Assembly (NCBI GenBank): GCA_903844735.1
Contig: CAIMUX010000130.1
Location: forward strand, 1-64,000
Source: Candidatus Eiseniibacteriota bacterium
GTDB taxonomy: Bacteria; Eisenbacteria; RBG-16-71-46; CAIMUX01
Length of the DNA: 64,000 nt
Direction: 5' to 3'
Positions 1-7,896 of the stretch are shown piece after piece; positions within the stretch are counted from its first letter, which is position 1, and each line of letters opens with the position of its first letter. The notes under the pieces were generated by a model that saw nothing but the letters and a program-made list of their open reading frames with translations, made no database searches and had not been told where the DNA came from. Position numbers and translations under genes: made by a program.

Positions 1-259
1 CACGTTCAGTCCTCGATACGGCCTTGCAAGTTTTGTCGGAGGCCACGTTCAGTCCTTGATACGGCCTTGCAAGTTTTGTCGGAGGCCACGTTCAGTCCTT
101 GATACGGCCTTGCAAGTTTTGTCGGAGGCCACGTTCAGTCCTCGATACGGCCTTGCAAGTTTTGTCGGAGGCCACGTTCAGTCCTCGATACGGGCTGGTG
201 CGTTTGATCGGACGCCACGTTCAGTCCTCGACACGGGTGGTTGCGTCGGCGCGGACGGC
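1..259. repeat. 43-bp tandem repeat array, about six units
   Basis: Units begin at 1, 44, 87, 130, 173 and 216. The first four are nearly identical, differing by a single c/t. The fifth keeps the first half but diverges in the second, and the sixth is degenerate and about 44 bases long. The first copy starts at base 1, so the array probably continues to the left. The period is not a multiple of three, so the open frames across it cycle through all three phases of the unit and are not protein-coding. There are no variable spacers, so this is not CRISPR. Units degrade toward the right, as at the edge of a minisatellite. Confidence 0.9.
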
Positions 260-744
260 ATGTTCAAGGCCGGGTCATGGCGTCTACGTCACTGCCGACG
301 TCATTTTGGGGTTCGAGCAGGGCGTGTGCTTCGAGTCCTTCGTGGGTGCCGGTTCCTGGCCCTACCGCCGCGCCCATGGCGACCGTCCCGCTTTCCTCGC
401 CCTTCGGTCTCCGCGCCAACACCCTGCCCCTGGAGAGGAGCCGTGTTACGGGAACCGACGCTGGCTGGATGAGGACGGCTGCCGGGGTTGACGATGATCG
501 GCCGGGGATCTCCCCCAGGGGGACACTCCCGGGCGGAGCCGTCGTGTTCGTGTCCACCACAAGGGTCCAGGTTCGTGTTTGGTTCGGGGAGGCAAATCCT
601 CGGACCACGAACCGCAGCGACCCGAGTGATGAACGCAGACCCCAGTCCTATTCGCGGGTCATTATTCTGATGCCTTCGTGGCACACCTTCGGACACTTCG
701 GGCACGTTCGGCTCGGCTGACTTTCGGCACACAACGGGGTTAGG
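260..744. other. No gene seen; holds repeat copy A
   Basis: Open frames on both strands here overlap one another and match no family I recognise. The only recognisable content is the dispersed 99-bp repeat at 529-627. The rest is GC-rich filler up to the stop of the leftward ATPase gene. Confidence 0.5.
529..627 (-). repeat. Dispersed 99-bp repeat, copy A (inverted relative to copy B)
   Basis: The reverse complement of this segment matches 58310-58408 at 89 of 99 positions by eye, without gaps. A 28-base core also recurs at 57146-57173. All copies lie outside intact genes. The element could be translated as a short peptide with an NTNLDP core, but the surrounding frames differ between copies, so I treat it as a DNA repeat. 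Confidence 0.8.
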
Positions 745-1899
745 CTAGGAGGCTGGCACCAAGTCCCCGTCCCAGAGGCGCTCAAGGAAAAAGCGCCAAG
801 GAACGATCTCGATCCCGGACTCGAGCACCCGTGGTTCCTTCTCGAGGCACACCACGACGGCCCGCTTGACGCGGTGGCTCTCTCGGAGCGCGGTCAGCCC
901 ACCCAGGTCGCCTACATGAACCCGCCTCGCGCCCTTCACCTCGATCGCCACGACCATATCGCCCAGGATGAAGTCGACTTCGTGGCCGGCTGAGGTGCGC
1001 CAGAATCGGATGTCCAGCTCGGGCTGTCGATAGCGGCGATAGTTCATCAGCTCCATGAGAACCCAGTGTTCAAAGCTCTTCCCGAAGTCAGCGCTGCCGA
1101 TCTGTGGGCGACGGCGGGCAAGGTAGTTGGCGATGCCCACATCGAACAGGTAGAACTTCTCCGTCTGGATCATTCGCCGGTCCGGCGATCGGGCCCAGGG
1201 GGGAATTCGATGGGCCAGCATAGTGTCTTCGAGAATCTCGAAGTACGTGCGGACCACCTTCGCGCTTACGCCCGTCTCGCGGGCGACGTTGGTGTAGTTG
1301 AGCAGTTCGCTGGACGTCAATGCGGCGACGCGTAGGAACTCGGCGAACGCGGGCACGTTTTGCTGGCGCGCTTCGGTGGCGATCTCTTCCTTCAGGTAGT
1401 CGGCCACGTAGGCCCGCAAGTCACGATCCGGATCCGGCGACAGGAAGAGCGGCGGGAGCATCCCGGTCCACATGGAACGTTCCAGGTCGAATCCCTTCAC
1501 TTCGGTCGCGGACAGGGGCCCCAGCTCCAGACGCCAGGCTCGACCCGCGAGGAGGTTCGCGTGGCTCTGGCGGAGCTTCCGTGCACTCGAGCCGGTCAGG
1601 AGGAACGAGGCGTTCTTCCGCTCGATCAGCCAATGCACTTCGTCCAACAGGGCCGGGATCTTCTGCACTTCGTCGATGACGGTGAATTGACCGTTCCATC
1701 GCTCCCTCAGCAGAGCCGGCCTGGCCGCATAGTCAGCGAACGCGTCGGTCTCAAGGAGGTCGATGACGGTTTCCTGCCCGGTCAGGAAGTGGTGATGGAT
1801 CCAGTAGGTCTTGCCGACCCTTCGTGGTCCCCAGAGGAATGCCGAGCGACCGGGGGGAAGATTGGGCTCGAGGTGCCTTCGGATGATTTGCATGGTCAT
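745..1899 (-). CDS. AAA_14/DUF4143 family ATPase
   Basis: A 384-residue protein of the large AAA_14 + DUF4143 family, whose members are accessory-genome ATPases of mostly unknown target. Visible features are Walker A GPRRVGKT near residues 24-31, Walker B TVIDEVQK, and the sensor-like segment FLLTGSSARKL. A winged-helix-like middle follows. The C-terminal nuclease-like fold carries the PD-(D/E)xK pattern EVDFILGD...IEVKG. The length is normal for the family, and the ATG at 1899 directly precedes an amphipathic start typical of these proteins. It is a single gene with no partner. A decayed relative lies on the opposite strand at 2020-2271, and an intact one is at 20212. The biological role is unknown; defence or toxin-like functions are only proposed for the family. 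Confidence 0.85.
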   Translation of the reverse strand: MTMQIIRRHLEPNLPPGRSAFLWGPRRVGKTYWIHHHFLTGQETVIDLLETDAFADYAARPALLRERWNGQFTVIDEVQKIPALLDEVHWLIERKNASFLLTGSSARKLRQSHANLLAGRAWRLELGPLSATEVKGFDLERSMWTGMLPPLFLSPDPDRDLRAYVADYLKEEIATEARQQNVPAFAEFLRVAALTSSELLNYTNVARETGVSAKVVRTYFEILEDTMLAHRIPPWARSPDRRMIQTEKFYLFDVGIANYLARRRPQIGSADFGKSFEHWVLMELMNYRRYRQPELDIRFWRTSAGHEVDFILGDMVVAIEVKGARRVHVGDLGGLTALRESHRVKRAVVVCLEKEPRVLESGIEIVPWRFFLERLWDGDLVPAS

Positions 1900-2019
1900 G
1901 GCAGTTTATCCGGATAATCTGCCCGGTCAAGGCAAATGGTCCTCTATGGGAGAGAACCAAGTACGTCGGGGTTGGCTGTGGTGACTCACCAGTGGTGGGA
2001 GAAACCCGCCTTCAAGGGC

Positions 2020-2271
2020 AATCTGATCAAGCGCGTATCGAGCAAACCCAAAGGCCATCTCTCGGACTCGGGACTGGCCTGTCATCTCGCACAGCTCAAT
2101 TCGCCACGCGCGCTGGGCCGACACCCTCTTCTCGGCTCGCTATTCGAGACCGCGATGGCACACGAAACCCGCAAGCAGGCCGCTCGCCTGCCCGGGGGCG
2201 GAGCGTTTCATCACTGGCGATTGGCGGGCGGAGCCGAAGTGGACCTGCTGCTGGAGCGGGACGGGGTGCTC
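2020..2271 (+). pseudogene. DUF4143 ATPase C-terminal fragment
   Basis: One frame carries the signature of the DUF4143 C-terminal half: HLSDSGLACHLAQL, then HPLLGSLFETAMAHE, then a tryptophan-arginine strand and AGGAEVDLLLERDG, the nuclease-like core. The N-terminal ATPase half with Walker motifs is absent, and the frame runs into unrelated sequence after about residue 112. It therefore looks like a truncated gene rather than a working one. It lies opposite in orientation to the intact ATPase at 745-1899 and is not a simple duplication of it, since the sequences differ. It is the second of four DUF4143-type loci in the window. Confidence 0.75.
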
Positions 2272-2309
2272 TCTCCATCCACAGCCGGCCACTTCGCGCG
2301 ATGTGCCCG

Positions 2310-2927
2310 TCAGGGCCGGCGCGTTGAGCGCCGCAGGACCTCCGTCAGGAGCAACACCGCGTCGGCAGCGACGGGCGAGCGCCCGGTGCTGACGGTGCAG
2401 GGCCCCGCGACCGCGTTGAGCAGGATGAGCGGCAGGCGGTCGTCGATGCGCAGCGGCAAGCGAACGAACGGCAGCGTCGCGCTCACCGCAGCCTCGGCCA
2501 CCGAGGCCACGCGTGGCAGGTCCTCGGGCACGCCGACGAAGTGCGTGCCGTCCCAGCCGAGCACGGCCGCCACGCAACTCTCGAGGATCTCGCTCCCGTC
2601 GGCGGAGGTGAGCAACGTGGCCACGCCCGGGAGACGGACAGCGTCGTAGGCGCTAGGCGAACCCGACTTGGGGAACGCGCCTCGCTGCGCCGCGAACGGC
2701 GAGACCATCAGGCGGGCCGGCATGCCCTCGACGAGTTGCGAGCCTGTGCGCCGCTCGGCACGCAATTCGCCACCGGCCAGCGCGACACCGTAGATGCCCG
2801 GCGTGGCCTCGCGGGCGAAGCGGGCGAAGGCAGCCAATCCCGCCGGGCCTTCTGGCGCGAGCCGCTCGACGTGAAAATCGTAGAGCACGACGCCGGCGTC
2901 CGTCACCCGCAGCGTTGTATACTTCAA
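2310..2927 (-). CDS. pabC: Aminodeoxychorismate lyase-like class IV aminotransferase
   Basis: A 205-residue PLP-dependent fold-type IV enzyme, last gene of a pabA-pabB-pabC operon. It would release pyruvate from 4-amino-4-deoxychorismate to give p-aminobenzoate for folate. The segment PKSGSPSAYDAV aligns with the place where the family carries its PLP-binding lysine. ADGSEILESCVAAVLGWDG matches the conserved DG-x-x-x-E-x-x-x-x-N/V-F strand. It is shorter than the usual 260-290 residues, with a reduced N-terminus. Its start overlaps the pabB stop by four bases (ATGA), so translation is probably coupled. Substrate is inferred mainly from the operon; a branched-chain or D-amino-acid transaminase is less likely. 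Confidence 0.75.
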   Translation of the reverse strand: MKYTTLRVTDAGVVLYDFHVERLAPEGPAGLAAFARFAREATPGIYGVALAGGELRAERRTGSQLVEGMPARLMVSPFAAQRGAFPKSGSPSAYDAVRLPGVATLLTSADGSEILESCVAAVLGWDGTHFVGVPEDLPRVASVAEAAVSATLPFVRLPLRIDDRLPLILLNAVAGPCTVSTGRSPVAADAVLLLTEVLRRSTRRP

Positions 2928-3907
2928 AGCAGCGCTCCCAGCTTCACGTGCAATTCCGCGAGTTCGAGGCCGGGATCCGAGTCGTGGAGGATGCCGCCAC
3001 CGACGCCGTAGACCCAGCCCTTGGCGTCGCGAACGGCGGTGCGGATGAGCAGGCTCGCGGTCGTGCGCCCGCCCGCAGCGAAACCGAGGGCGCCACAGTA
3101 CGCGCCCCGCGGCGCGTGCTCGAGCCGGCTGATCATCTCCCGCGCTGCCCGCTTGGGCGCACCCGTGACGGAGCCGCCCGGGTGCAAGGCATCGAGCGCA
3201 TCGAGCGCGGTCACGTCGGGCAGCAATTCGCCTTCGACATCACTTACCGTCTGCGTCGCGTAAGGCAGGTGGATGAAGCGGCGCTCGTTGCGCACCACGA
3301 CGCTCCGTGGCCGACACAGAGGCGTGAGGTCGTGGCGCACCAGGTCCGTGATCATGGCCAGCTCGGCGCGGTCCTTCTCGCTCGCCGCGAGCGTTCCGGC
3401 GGCGTCCGGATGCGCGGTGCCCTTCATCGGCTCCGAGTGGATCCTCCCGCCCTCGATCTCGAAGAACAGTTCCGGGGAGGCCGAGACGAACTCCACCCCA
3501 CCGGGCAGACGGACCCACGCGGCGAAGCGCGGCAGACCGCGGCTCGCCATGCGGGCGAACAACGCGGCGCCCGACACCGGCGCGAGGCGCGCGCGCACCG
3601 TGAGACATACCTGGTAGACGTCGCCCGCGGCGATGGCCTCCCGGATCTCCTCCACGGCTTCGGCGTGTCCGGTCGCGTCGAGCCGCGGCTCGAGTGCAGC
3701 CGCAGGAGGCAACTCCAGCGCGTCTACGAAGCGGACCTCCCCGTCAAGGAGCAAGGCGTCGCGGCCGCGCGTCTCGTACGGGGTGAAGATGAGCCGCGGC
3801 GCGCGCGATGCCGGACGCAGGTCCGCGAGCAGCACGGCCCCGTCCCCGCCGAAGCCCGGCCCCAGGAAGGCGAATGCGGGCAGTGCTTCGAGGTCGGCGA
3901 GTTTCAC
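2924..3907 (-). CDS. pabB: Aminodeoxychorismate synthase component I
   Basis: A 327-residue chorismate-binding enzyme that aminates chorismate to 4-amino-4-deoxychorismate using ammonia from PabA. Family signatures are clear: [34 protein letters not shown], the metal and substrate segment [19 protein letters not shown], and the [11 protein letters not shown] loop. It lacks most of the N-terminal domain found in long PabB or TrpE proteins, as is common for stand-alone bacterial PabB of about 330-350 residues. It overlaps pabA upstream and pabC downstream by four bases each. The partner gene set argues for p-aminobenzoate rather than anthranilate synthesis. Confidence 0.92.
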   Translation of the reverse strand: MKLADLEALPAFAFLGPGFGGDGAVLLADLRPASRAPRLIFTPYETRGRDALLLDGEVRFVDALELPPAAALEPRLDATGHAEAVEEIREAIAAGDVYQVCLTVRARLAPVSGAALFARMASRGLPRFAAWVRLPGGVEFVSASPELFFEIEGGRIHSEPMKGTAHPDAAGTLAASEKDRAELAMITDLVRHDLTPLCRPRSVVVRNERRFIHLPYATQTVSDVEGELLPDVTALDALDALHPGGSVTGAPKRAAREMISRLEHAPRGAYCGALGFAAGGRTTASLLIRTAVRDAKGWVYGVGGGILHDSDPGLELAELHVKLGALL

Positions 3908-4467
3908 GCGAGCCCTTGGAAGAAACTTACGATCATCCCGGCTCCGCTTGGCGTCGCGAACGAGTCCGGATGGAACTGCAGGCCGGCCAGAGGAAGTTCT
4001 TCATGCTCGACAGCCATGATGACACCGTCCTCGCTGGTCGCCACCACGCGGAGCGGAGCCGCAACATCGGCGAGCGCCAGCGAGTGGTAGCGCATCACGG
4101 TCTGGGGGCCGTCAAACGCGGCAAAGAGACGCGCGCCGGCGAACGTCGCCACCGAGCGCTTCCCGTGCCGCGGCGGCGTGCGCACAAGCCGCGCCCCGAA
4201 AGCCAGGCCGATGGCCTGGTGTCCGAGGCAGATGCCGAGCGTGGGAAGCCTTCGTGCCGCAGCCGCGCGGACCACGCCGACCAGACCGGTGCGCTCCGGG
4301 TCGGTCGGCCCCGGGCCGATGACGAGCACGTCCGCACCGGCAAGCCGGTCATGGCAGGCCGCGACCTCGCGGCCGGGAACGATGACGACCTCGTCCCGGG
4401 CGCACGGCAGCCGGTCGATCACGTTCCACGAGAAGGAATCCTCGTTCTCCAGGAAGAGCACGCGCAT
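3904..4467 (-). CDS. pabA: Aminodeoxychorismate synthase glutamine amidotransferase
   Basis: A class I glutamine amidotransferase of 187 residues that supplies ammonia to PabB. It opens with [18 protein letters not shown]. The nucleophile elbow [14 protein letters not shown] contains the catalytic Cys. The closing motif is QFHPDSF, where most relatives have H-P-E-S, so the third triad residue appears to be Asp instead of Glu. I start at ATG 4467, where family similarity begins. The frame stays open to 4929, but that upstream part carries an msrB scrap in the same frame and is not part of PabA. The gene overlaps pabB by four bases and is first in the operon. Confidence 0.88.
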   Translation of the reverse strand: MRVLFLENEDSFSWNVIDRLPCARDEVVIVPGREVAACHDRLAGADVLVIGPGPTDPERTGLVGVVRAAAARRLPTLGICLGHQAIGLAFGARLVRTPPRHGKRSVATFAGARLFAAFDGPQTVMRYHSLALADVAAPLRVVATSEDGVIMAVEHEELPLAGLQFHPDSFATPSGAGMIVSFFQGLA

Positions 4468-4630
4468 GGGACCGGAGGAAAGCACAAGCCGAGGCCGCGC
4501 GACAGTCCACGTCGCGGCGACCCGGGTCGCGACCTCATCCGTGCCCTCGTCGTCCGGCACGACCCATCCCCCCGCCCACGCGCTGGCGCCCACGCACCCG
4601 ACCCCGCACAATCGCCGCGCGGCGCGCTCC

Positions 4631-4714
4631 CTGCGACTCGGCCTGGCCCAGCTCAACCCGACGGTCGGCGACCTCGATGGCAACTTCGAGCGGATCGTCG
4701 CCGCCATCGGGCGC
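4631..4714 (+). pseudogene. nadE N-terminal scrap
   Basis: The rightward frame encodes [19 protein letters not shown] followed by ERIVAAIGR. This is the characteristic start of glutamine-dependent NAD synthetase, the first strand of its nitrilase-type domain. Similarity stops abruptly after about 28 residues and no synthetase body follows. No ribosome-binding site is visible before it. It lies antisense to the region just upstream of pabA. I read it as the 5' end of a lost or rearranged gene; a contig join in a metagenomic assembly would look the same. Confidence 0.65.
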
Positions 4715-4854
4715 GGTGGAGTCACGTTCGGGCGGATAAGCAATTCGAATGCCCCGAAGCGCCCTTCGCCCCACTCCGAGGCGCCGGATGGGACTGTAGC
4801 CGACCTCCGGGAGCGAACGCAAGTCGCTTCACGGTCACTCGCCGTGCCCCCTGA

Positions 4855-5040
4855 GGGGGCCGGGCCGTCGTCGAACACGTGGCCGAGATGCGCGTCACAG
4901 CGGCGGCAAAGGACCTCGATCCGCTCCATCCCGTGGGAGTGGTCGGGACGGAAGACGACGTTCGGGCTGTCGACCGGGGCATAGAAGTTCGGCCGGCCGC
5001 AACCCGAGTCGAACTTGGTGTGGAAGGTGAAGACGCACCA
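4855..5040 (-). pseudogene. msrB (methionine-R-sulfoxide reductase) fragment
   Basis: The leftward frame reads [20 protein letters not shown], then [20 protein letters not shown] and [12 protein letters not shown]. This is the middle of MsrB with the second CxxC zinc pair. The upstream half is missing, and so is the downstream strand carrying the catalytic Cys. A perfect six-base-stem hairpin (4846-4860) lies at the downstream break. The frame then runs on without a stop into pabA, but the fusion has no catalytic Cys and is not sensible as a protein. With the nadE scrap next door it marks a rearrangement junction. Confidence 0.75.
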
Positions 5041-5190
5041 TCGGCGAGGACCGGATACGGTAGCGTCGATCTCCGGGGTGGCGTCCGGCCTTGCGGGCCT
5101 TGCCTCGGCCGTGCTTCCGGGCGACCAGCGTCCGGGACCAACGGAGCAGCGTGTCCGGGGTTACCACCGGTCCCTTTCTCCCGCCGCGAC

Positions 5191-7896
5191 TCACCACGGC
5201 GCCGAAAGCCTGTCCACAATATCCCGCCGCGCCAGCACCCGCGAACACAGCTCCCACCGGTCCCTGTCGGGATCGATGGTCTCCTGGTAGCGCATTTCAA
5301 AGGCGTTGCGCGCCTGGCCGCGGAGATGGACGTACTCATCCATCCTCTTCTCCAGATCCTCCACGTTCTCAATCCAGTCGTCTTCGATCGCATCGGGCAG
5401 CCCGCCGAAGATGTCGTAGCGGTCCTTCATTCGTCGGGAGATGACGGCGTAGACCTTCTCGTCCTGCGTGTCGTGATAGACGAGATTGAGCATGTCGACG
5501 CTTGGCCGAACCTGGCCGAAACGCTTGATGCGCCCGAGGCGCTGCTCGAGCCGGGCCGGATTCCAAGGCAGGTCGACGTTGATGAGCGTGCCGAGCGTCT
5601 GCAGGTTGAGGCCCTCGCAGGCGGCATCGGTAGCGACGAGCAAACGGATCTCGCGCTTCTTGACGGCCGCCTTGATGTTCTCGCGCTCGACGGACGCGAA
5701 GTCGCCGTCGCGGAAGATACCGCTCTTGCCCGCACCGGCGTAGATCGCTACGGGTTCGCCCGACAGCGCGGTTGCCAATTCGGCGGCGAGCGCATGGACG
5801 GTGTCGAAGTACTGGCTGAAGACGATGCAGCCGTGCGCGAGCCAGTTCTTACCATCGGTGTGATGCTCGGTGAGGAAGTAGCGGACGGCGGCGGTCTTCG
5901 GGTCGCGCGCTTCCGGGCGGGAGAGCTCCTCGACGATCGTGGTGAGGTGGCCCGCCTCCTCCCCGGTCAAGCCGTTCAGGGCCTCCTGGTCGAGGATTGG
6001 CTGCTCTTCGTCTTCGAGGACCTCTCGCCGCAACATCTTGGCCGCCGTCGCCCGCCCGGAGGCGCAGCTGGAGCAGATGCGCTGCAGCAGCAGGGGCTTC
6101 ATGAACCCCGCGGTCTTCGTCCGCCGCTGCAGCGCCGCCGTGAACGCCTCTGCCGCACGGTAAGCCAGATCGAAGGGATGGTTCGTGAGCAGACCGAGCC
6201 CCTCGAAGTCGACGCCGGGGTACGCATTGCCCAGAGCGTCCGGGTCGGGATGGATGACAACGCCGACGCGCTCCAGCAGCCCGGCGTCCTCCAGAGTCTT
6301 GCGACGCCGCAGCACGGTGTGGCGGACGATGGGGTTGTGCTCGCGCAGGAACCCCGGGACTAGCGCCTGGGCGATCGCCTGCTGCTCCAGGAACCCCAGC
6401 GAACCGAAGCCCCGGTCGGTGAAGAACGATTGATCCGGGAGTCCGAGCTGCAGGCGCAACGCTGCAAATAGTGCGTCCTCGCTCGACGGAGGGAGCGGAT
6501 TGCGCAGCCACTCCCACGCTTCGCGCTCGTCCTCGGGCGTCCCGGTGCCCTTGACGATGGGAAGCGCCTTTTCCCAATCCGCCCAGCGCCCGAAGAGCTC
6601 GCGCCCCAGCACGACATCGGCGCCCGCATTGAGGATGCGCAATAAGTCCCACAGCTCGTGCACTTCCGTCTGGATGGGGGTCGCCGTGGCGAGCAGCAGG
6701 TTCTTCGTACGCGGGCCGAGGCGCAGCATGAAGTCGAGCAGGTTGTTCGGCTCCACTTTCTTGCTGCCGAGGGCGCCACTCCGGCGAGCCTTGTGGGCCT
6801 CGTCCAACACCACCGTCCCGAACCTGCGGTCCAGCAAATACTGGCGCTCCTCGGAGTCATGGAAGATCAGCCCCGTGGAGACGATGGCGATCTGTGCGGG
6901 GCAGCGCGCGATATCCTCCGCGCCGCGGGTTCGAATCTCGTGACCGTGCGGGTCGAGCCACAACTTCTTGGTGGAGGACCACACGGCACTCGGGATGCCG
7001 AGCTTGTCCGCCAGCTCCACCTGCCACTGCAGCGTGAGCGTCGACGGGCAGAGGATCAGGACCGGACCGTCGCCCAGCAGCACCGAGATCATAGCACTCG
7101 CCGCCAGCGACAGCGTCTTGCCTACGCCCACCTCGTCCGCCAGCAGGAGGCGCGCCCGGCCATACGTCTCCCGGTGCTGCAGGAACATCGTGACGAACGA
7201 TCGCTGCCACGGCTGGAGCTGCTCGCCGCCCCGGTAGATCGGGCTCTCCGCGAGCGCCGCGGCCGACATCTCCCCGGGCTTCACGTCAGCGAAGCGGATC
7301 TCGACGCGCTCGGCGACGCGGCGGACCTCGTCGATGATCGCCTCGGGCAACGGATAGGCGTCCGCCCACAGCGCCGCGAACTCCTCCTCGACCCACGCGA
7401 CGCCCTCGGGCGACGAGTCCTCCCACAGGATCTCGTAGTTCTTCGCGAAGGCGCTCTTCGTCTCGTTGATCGAACCGAGAAAGCAGGTCTTCGAGCCGTC
7501 TGCGGCCTCGATCACCCCCGCTTTGCCGTGGATGAAGACGCGATCCTTGGGCACGATCCGAATCTCGACCCGCCCGCTCGTGAGCAGTTCGTGCAGCCTG
7601 CGATAGCGCTCCCGGTGCAGCAGCGCCTCGACCTCGGCCGGTGCCTCGTTCCAGCGTTCCTTGAGCGCCGACTCCCGGGCGTGCTTGGAGATGAGGACGT
7701 CCGCGGCGTCGAGTTCGCTGTTGCAGACCACCTGCACCTTTGGAATGCCCGCGATTTCCTCGCCGACGAGCTCGAAGATCGAGCTGCGGAAATAGCCGGC
7801 GATTCGCCGATACGAACGTGCGTCTTTCAGCTTCTGGTTGAGGAAGGCGTGGTCGAGCCGCTGGCGGCGGGAGGAGAAGCGGCGGAGCTCGGTCAT
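5191..7896 (-). CDS. PLD-nuclease-like / SNF2-family helicase, defence operon
   Basis: A 901-residue two-part protein, last gene of the defence operon. Residues 1-190 form a phospholipase-D-like domain with one HxK motif (HGKAG, 123-127) and the downstream FLGSINETKSAF segment, suggesting a nuclease or DNA-end-binding module. A superfamily 2 SNF2-type motor follows, with motif I ADEVGVGKT (254-262), DEAH box VLDEAHKARRSG, motif III-like LLATATPIQT, and the C-terminal LEQRLGRIKRFGQV. The region resembles helicases co-occurring with DUF1156 and DUF499 genes. Its ATG overlaps the stop of the DUF4062 gene by four bases. Predicted role: ATP-driven translocation on invading DNA coupled to cleavage. 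I infer this from domains and neighbours. Confidence 0.88.
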   Translation of the reverse strand: MTELRRFSSRRQRLDHAFLNQKLKDARSYRRIAGYFRSSIFELVGEEIAGIPKVQVVCNSELDAADVLISKHARESALKERWNEAPAEVEALLHRERYRRLHELLTSGRVEIRIVPKDRVFIHGKAGVIEAADGSKTCFLGSINETKSAFAKNYEILWEDSSPEGVAWVEEEFAALWADAYPLPEAIIDEVRRVAERVEIRFADVKPGEMSAAALAESPIYRGGEQLQPWQRSFVTMFLQHRETYGRARLLLADEVGVGKTLSLAASAMISVLLGDGPVLILCPSTLTLQWQVELADKLGIPSAVWSSTKKLWLDPHGHEIRTRGAEDIARCPAQIAIVSTGLIFHDSEERQYLLDRRFGTVVLDEAHKARRSGALGSKKVEPNNLLDFMLRLGPRTKNLLLATATPIQTEVHELWDLLRILNAGADVVLGRELFGRWADWEKALPIVKGTGTPEDEREAWEWLRNPLPPSSEDALFAALRLQLGLPDQSFFTDRGFGSLGFLEQQAIAQALVPGFLREHNPIVRHTVLRRRKTLEDAGLLERVGVVIHPDPDALGNAYPGVDFEGLGLLTNHPFDLAYRAAEAFTAALQRRTKTAGFMKPLLLQRICSSCASGRATAAKMLRREVLEDEEQPILDQEALNGLTGEEAGHLTTIVEELSRPEARDPKTAAVRYFLTEHHTDGKNWLAHGCIVFSQYFDTVHALAAELATALSGEPVAIYAGAGKSGIFRDGDFASVERENIKAAVKKREIRLLVATDAACEGLNLQTLGTLINVDLPWNPARLEQRLGRIKRFGQVRPSVDMLNLVYHDTQDEKVYAVISRRMKDRYDIFGGLPDAIEDDWIENVEDLEKRMDEYVHLRGQARNAFEMRYQETIDPDRDRWELCSRVLARRDIVDRLSAPW

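Noticed and set aside
1-259. CRISPR array
   Set aside because: The repeats are contiguous with no variable spacers, and there are no cas genes.
3904-4929. MsrB-PabA fusion protein
   Set aside because: The msrB part lacks its first half and catalytic Cys, and 127 unrelated residues separate it from PabA; an open frame by chance in GC-rich DNA is more likely.
4879-6363. Long plus-strand frame (494 residues)
   Set aside because: Antisense shadow of the helicase gene; no family match, no ribosome-binding site.
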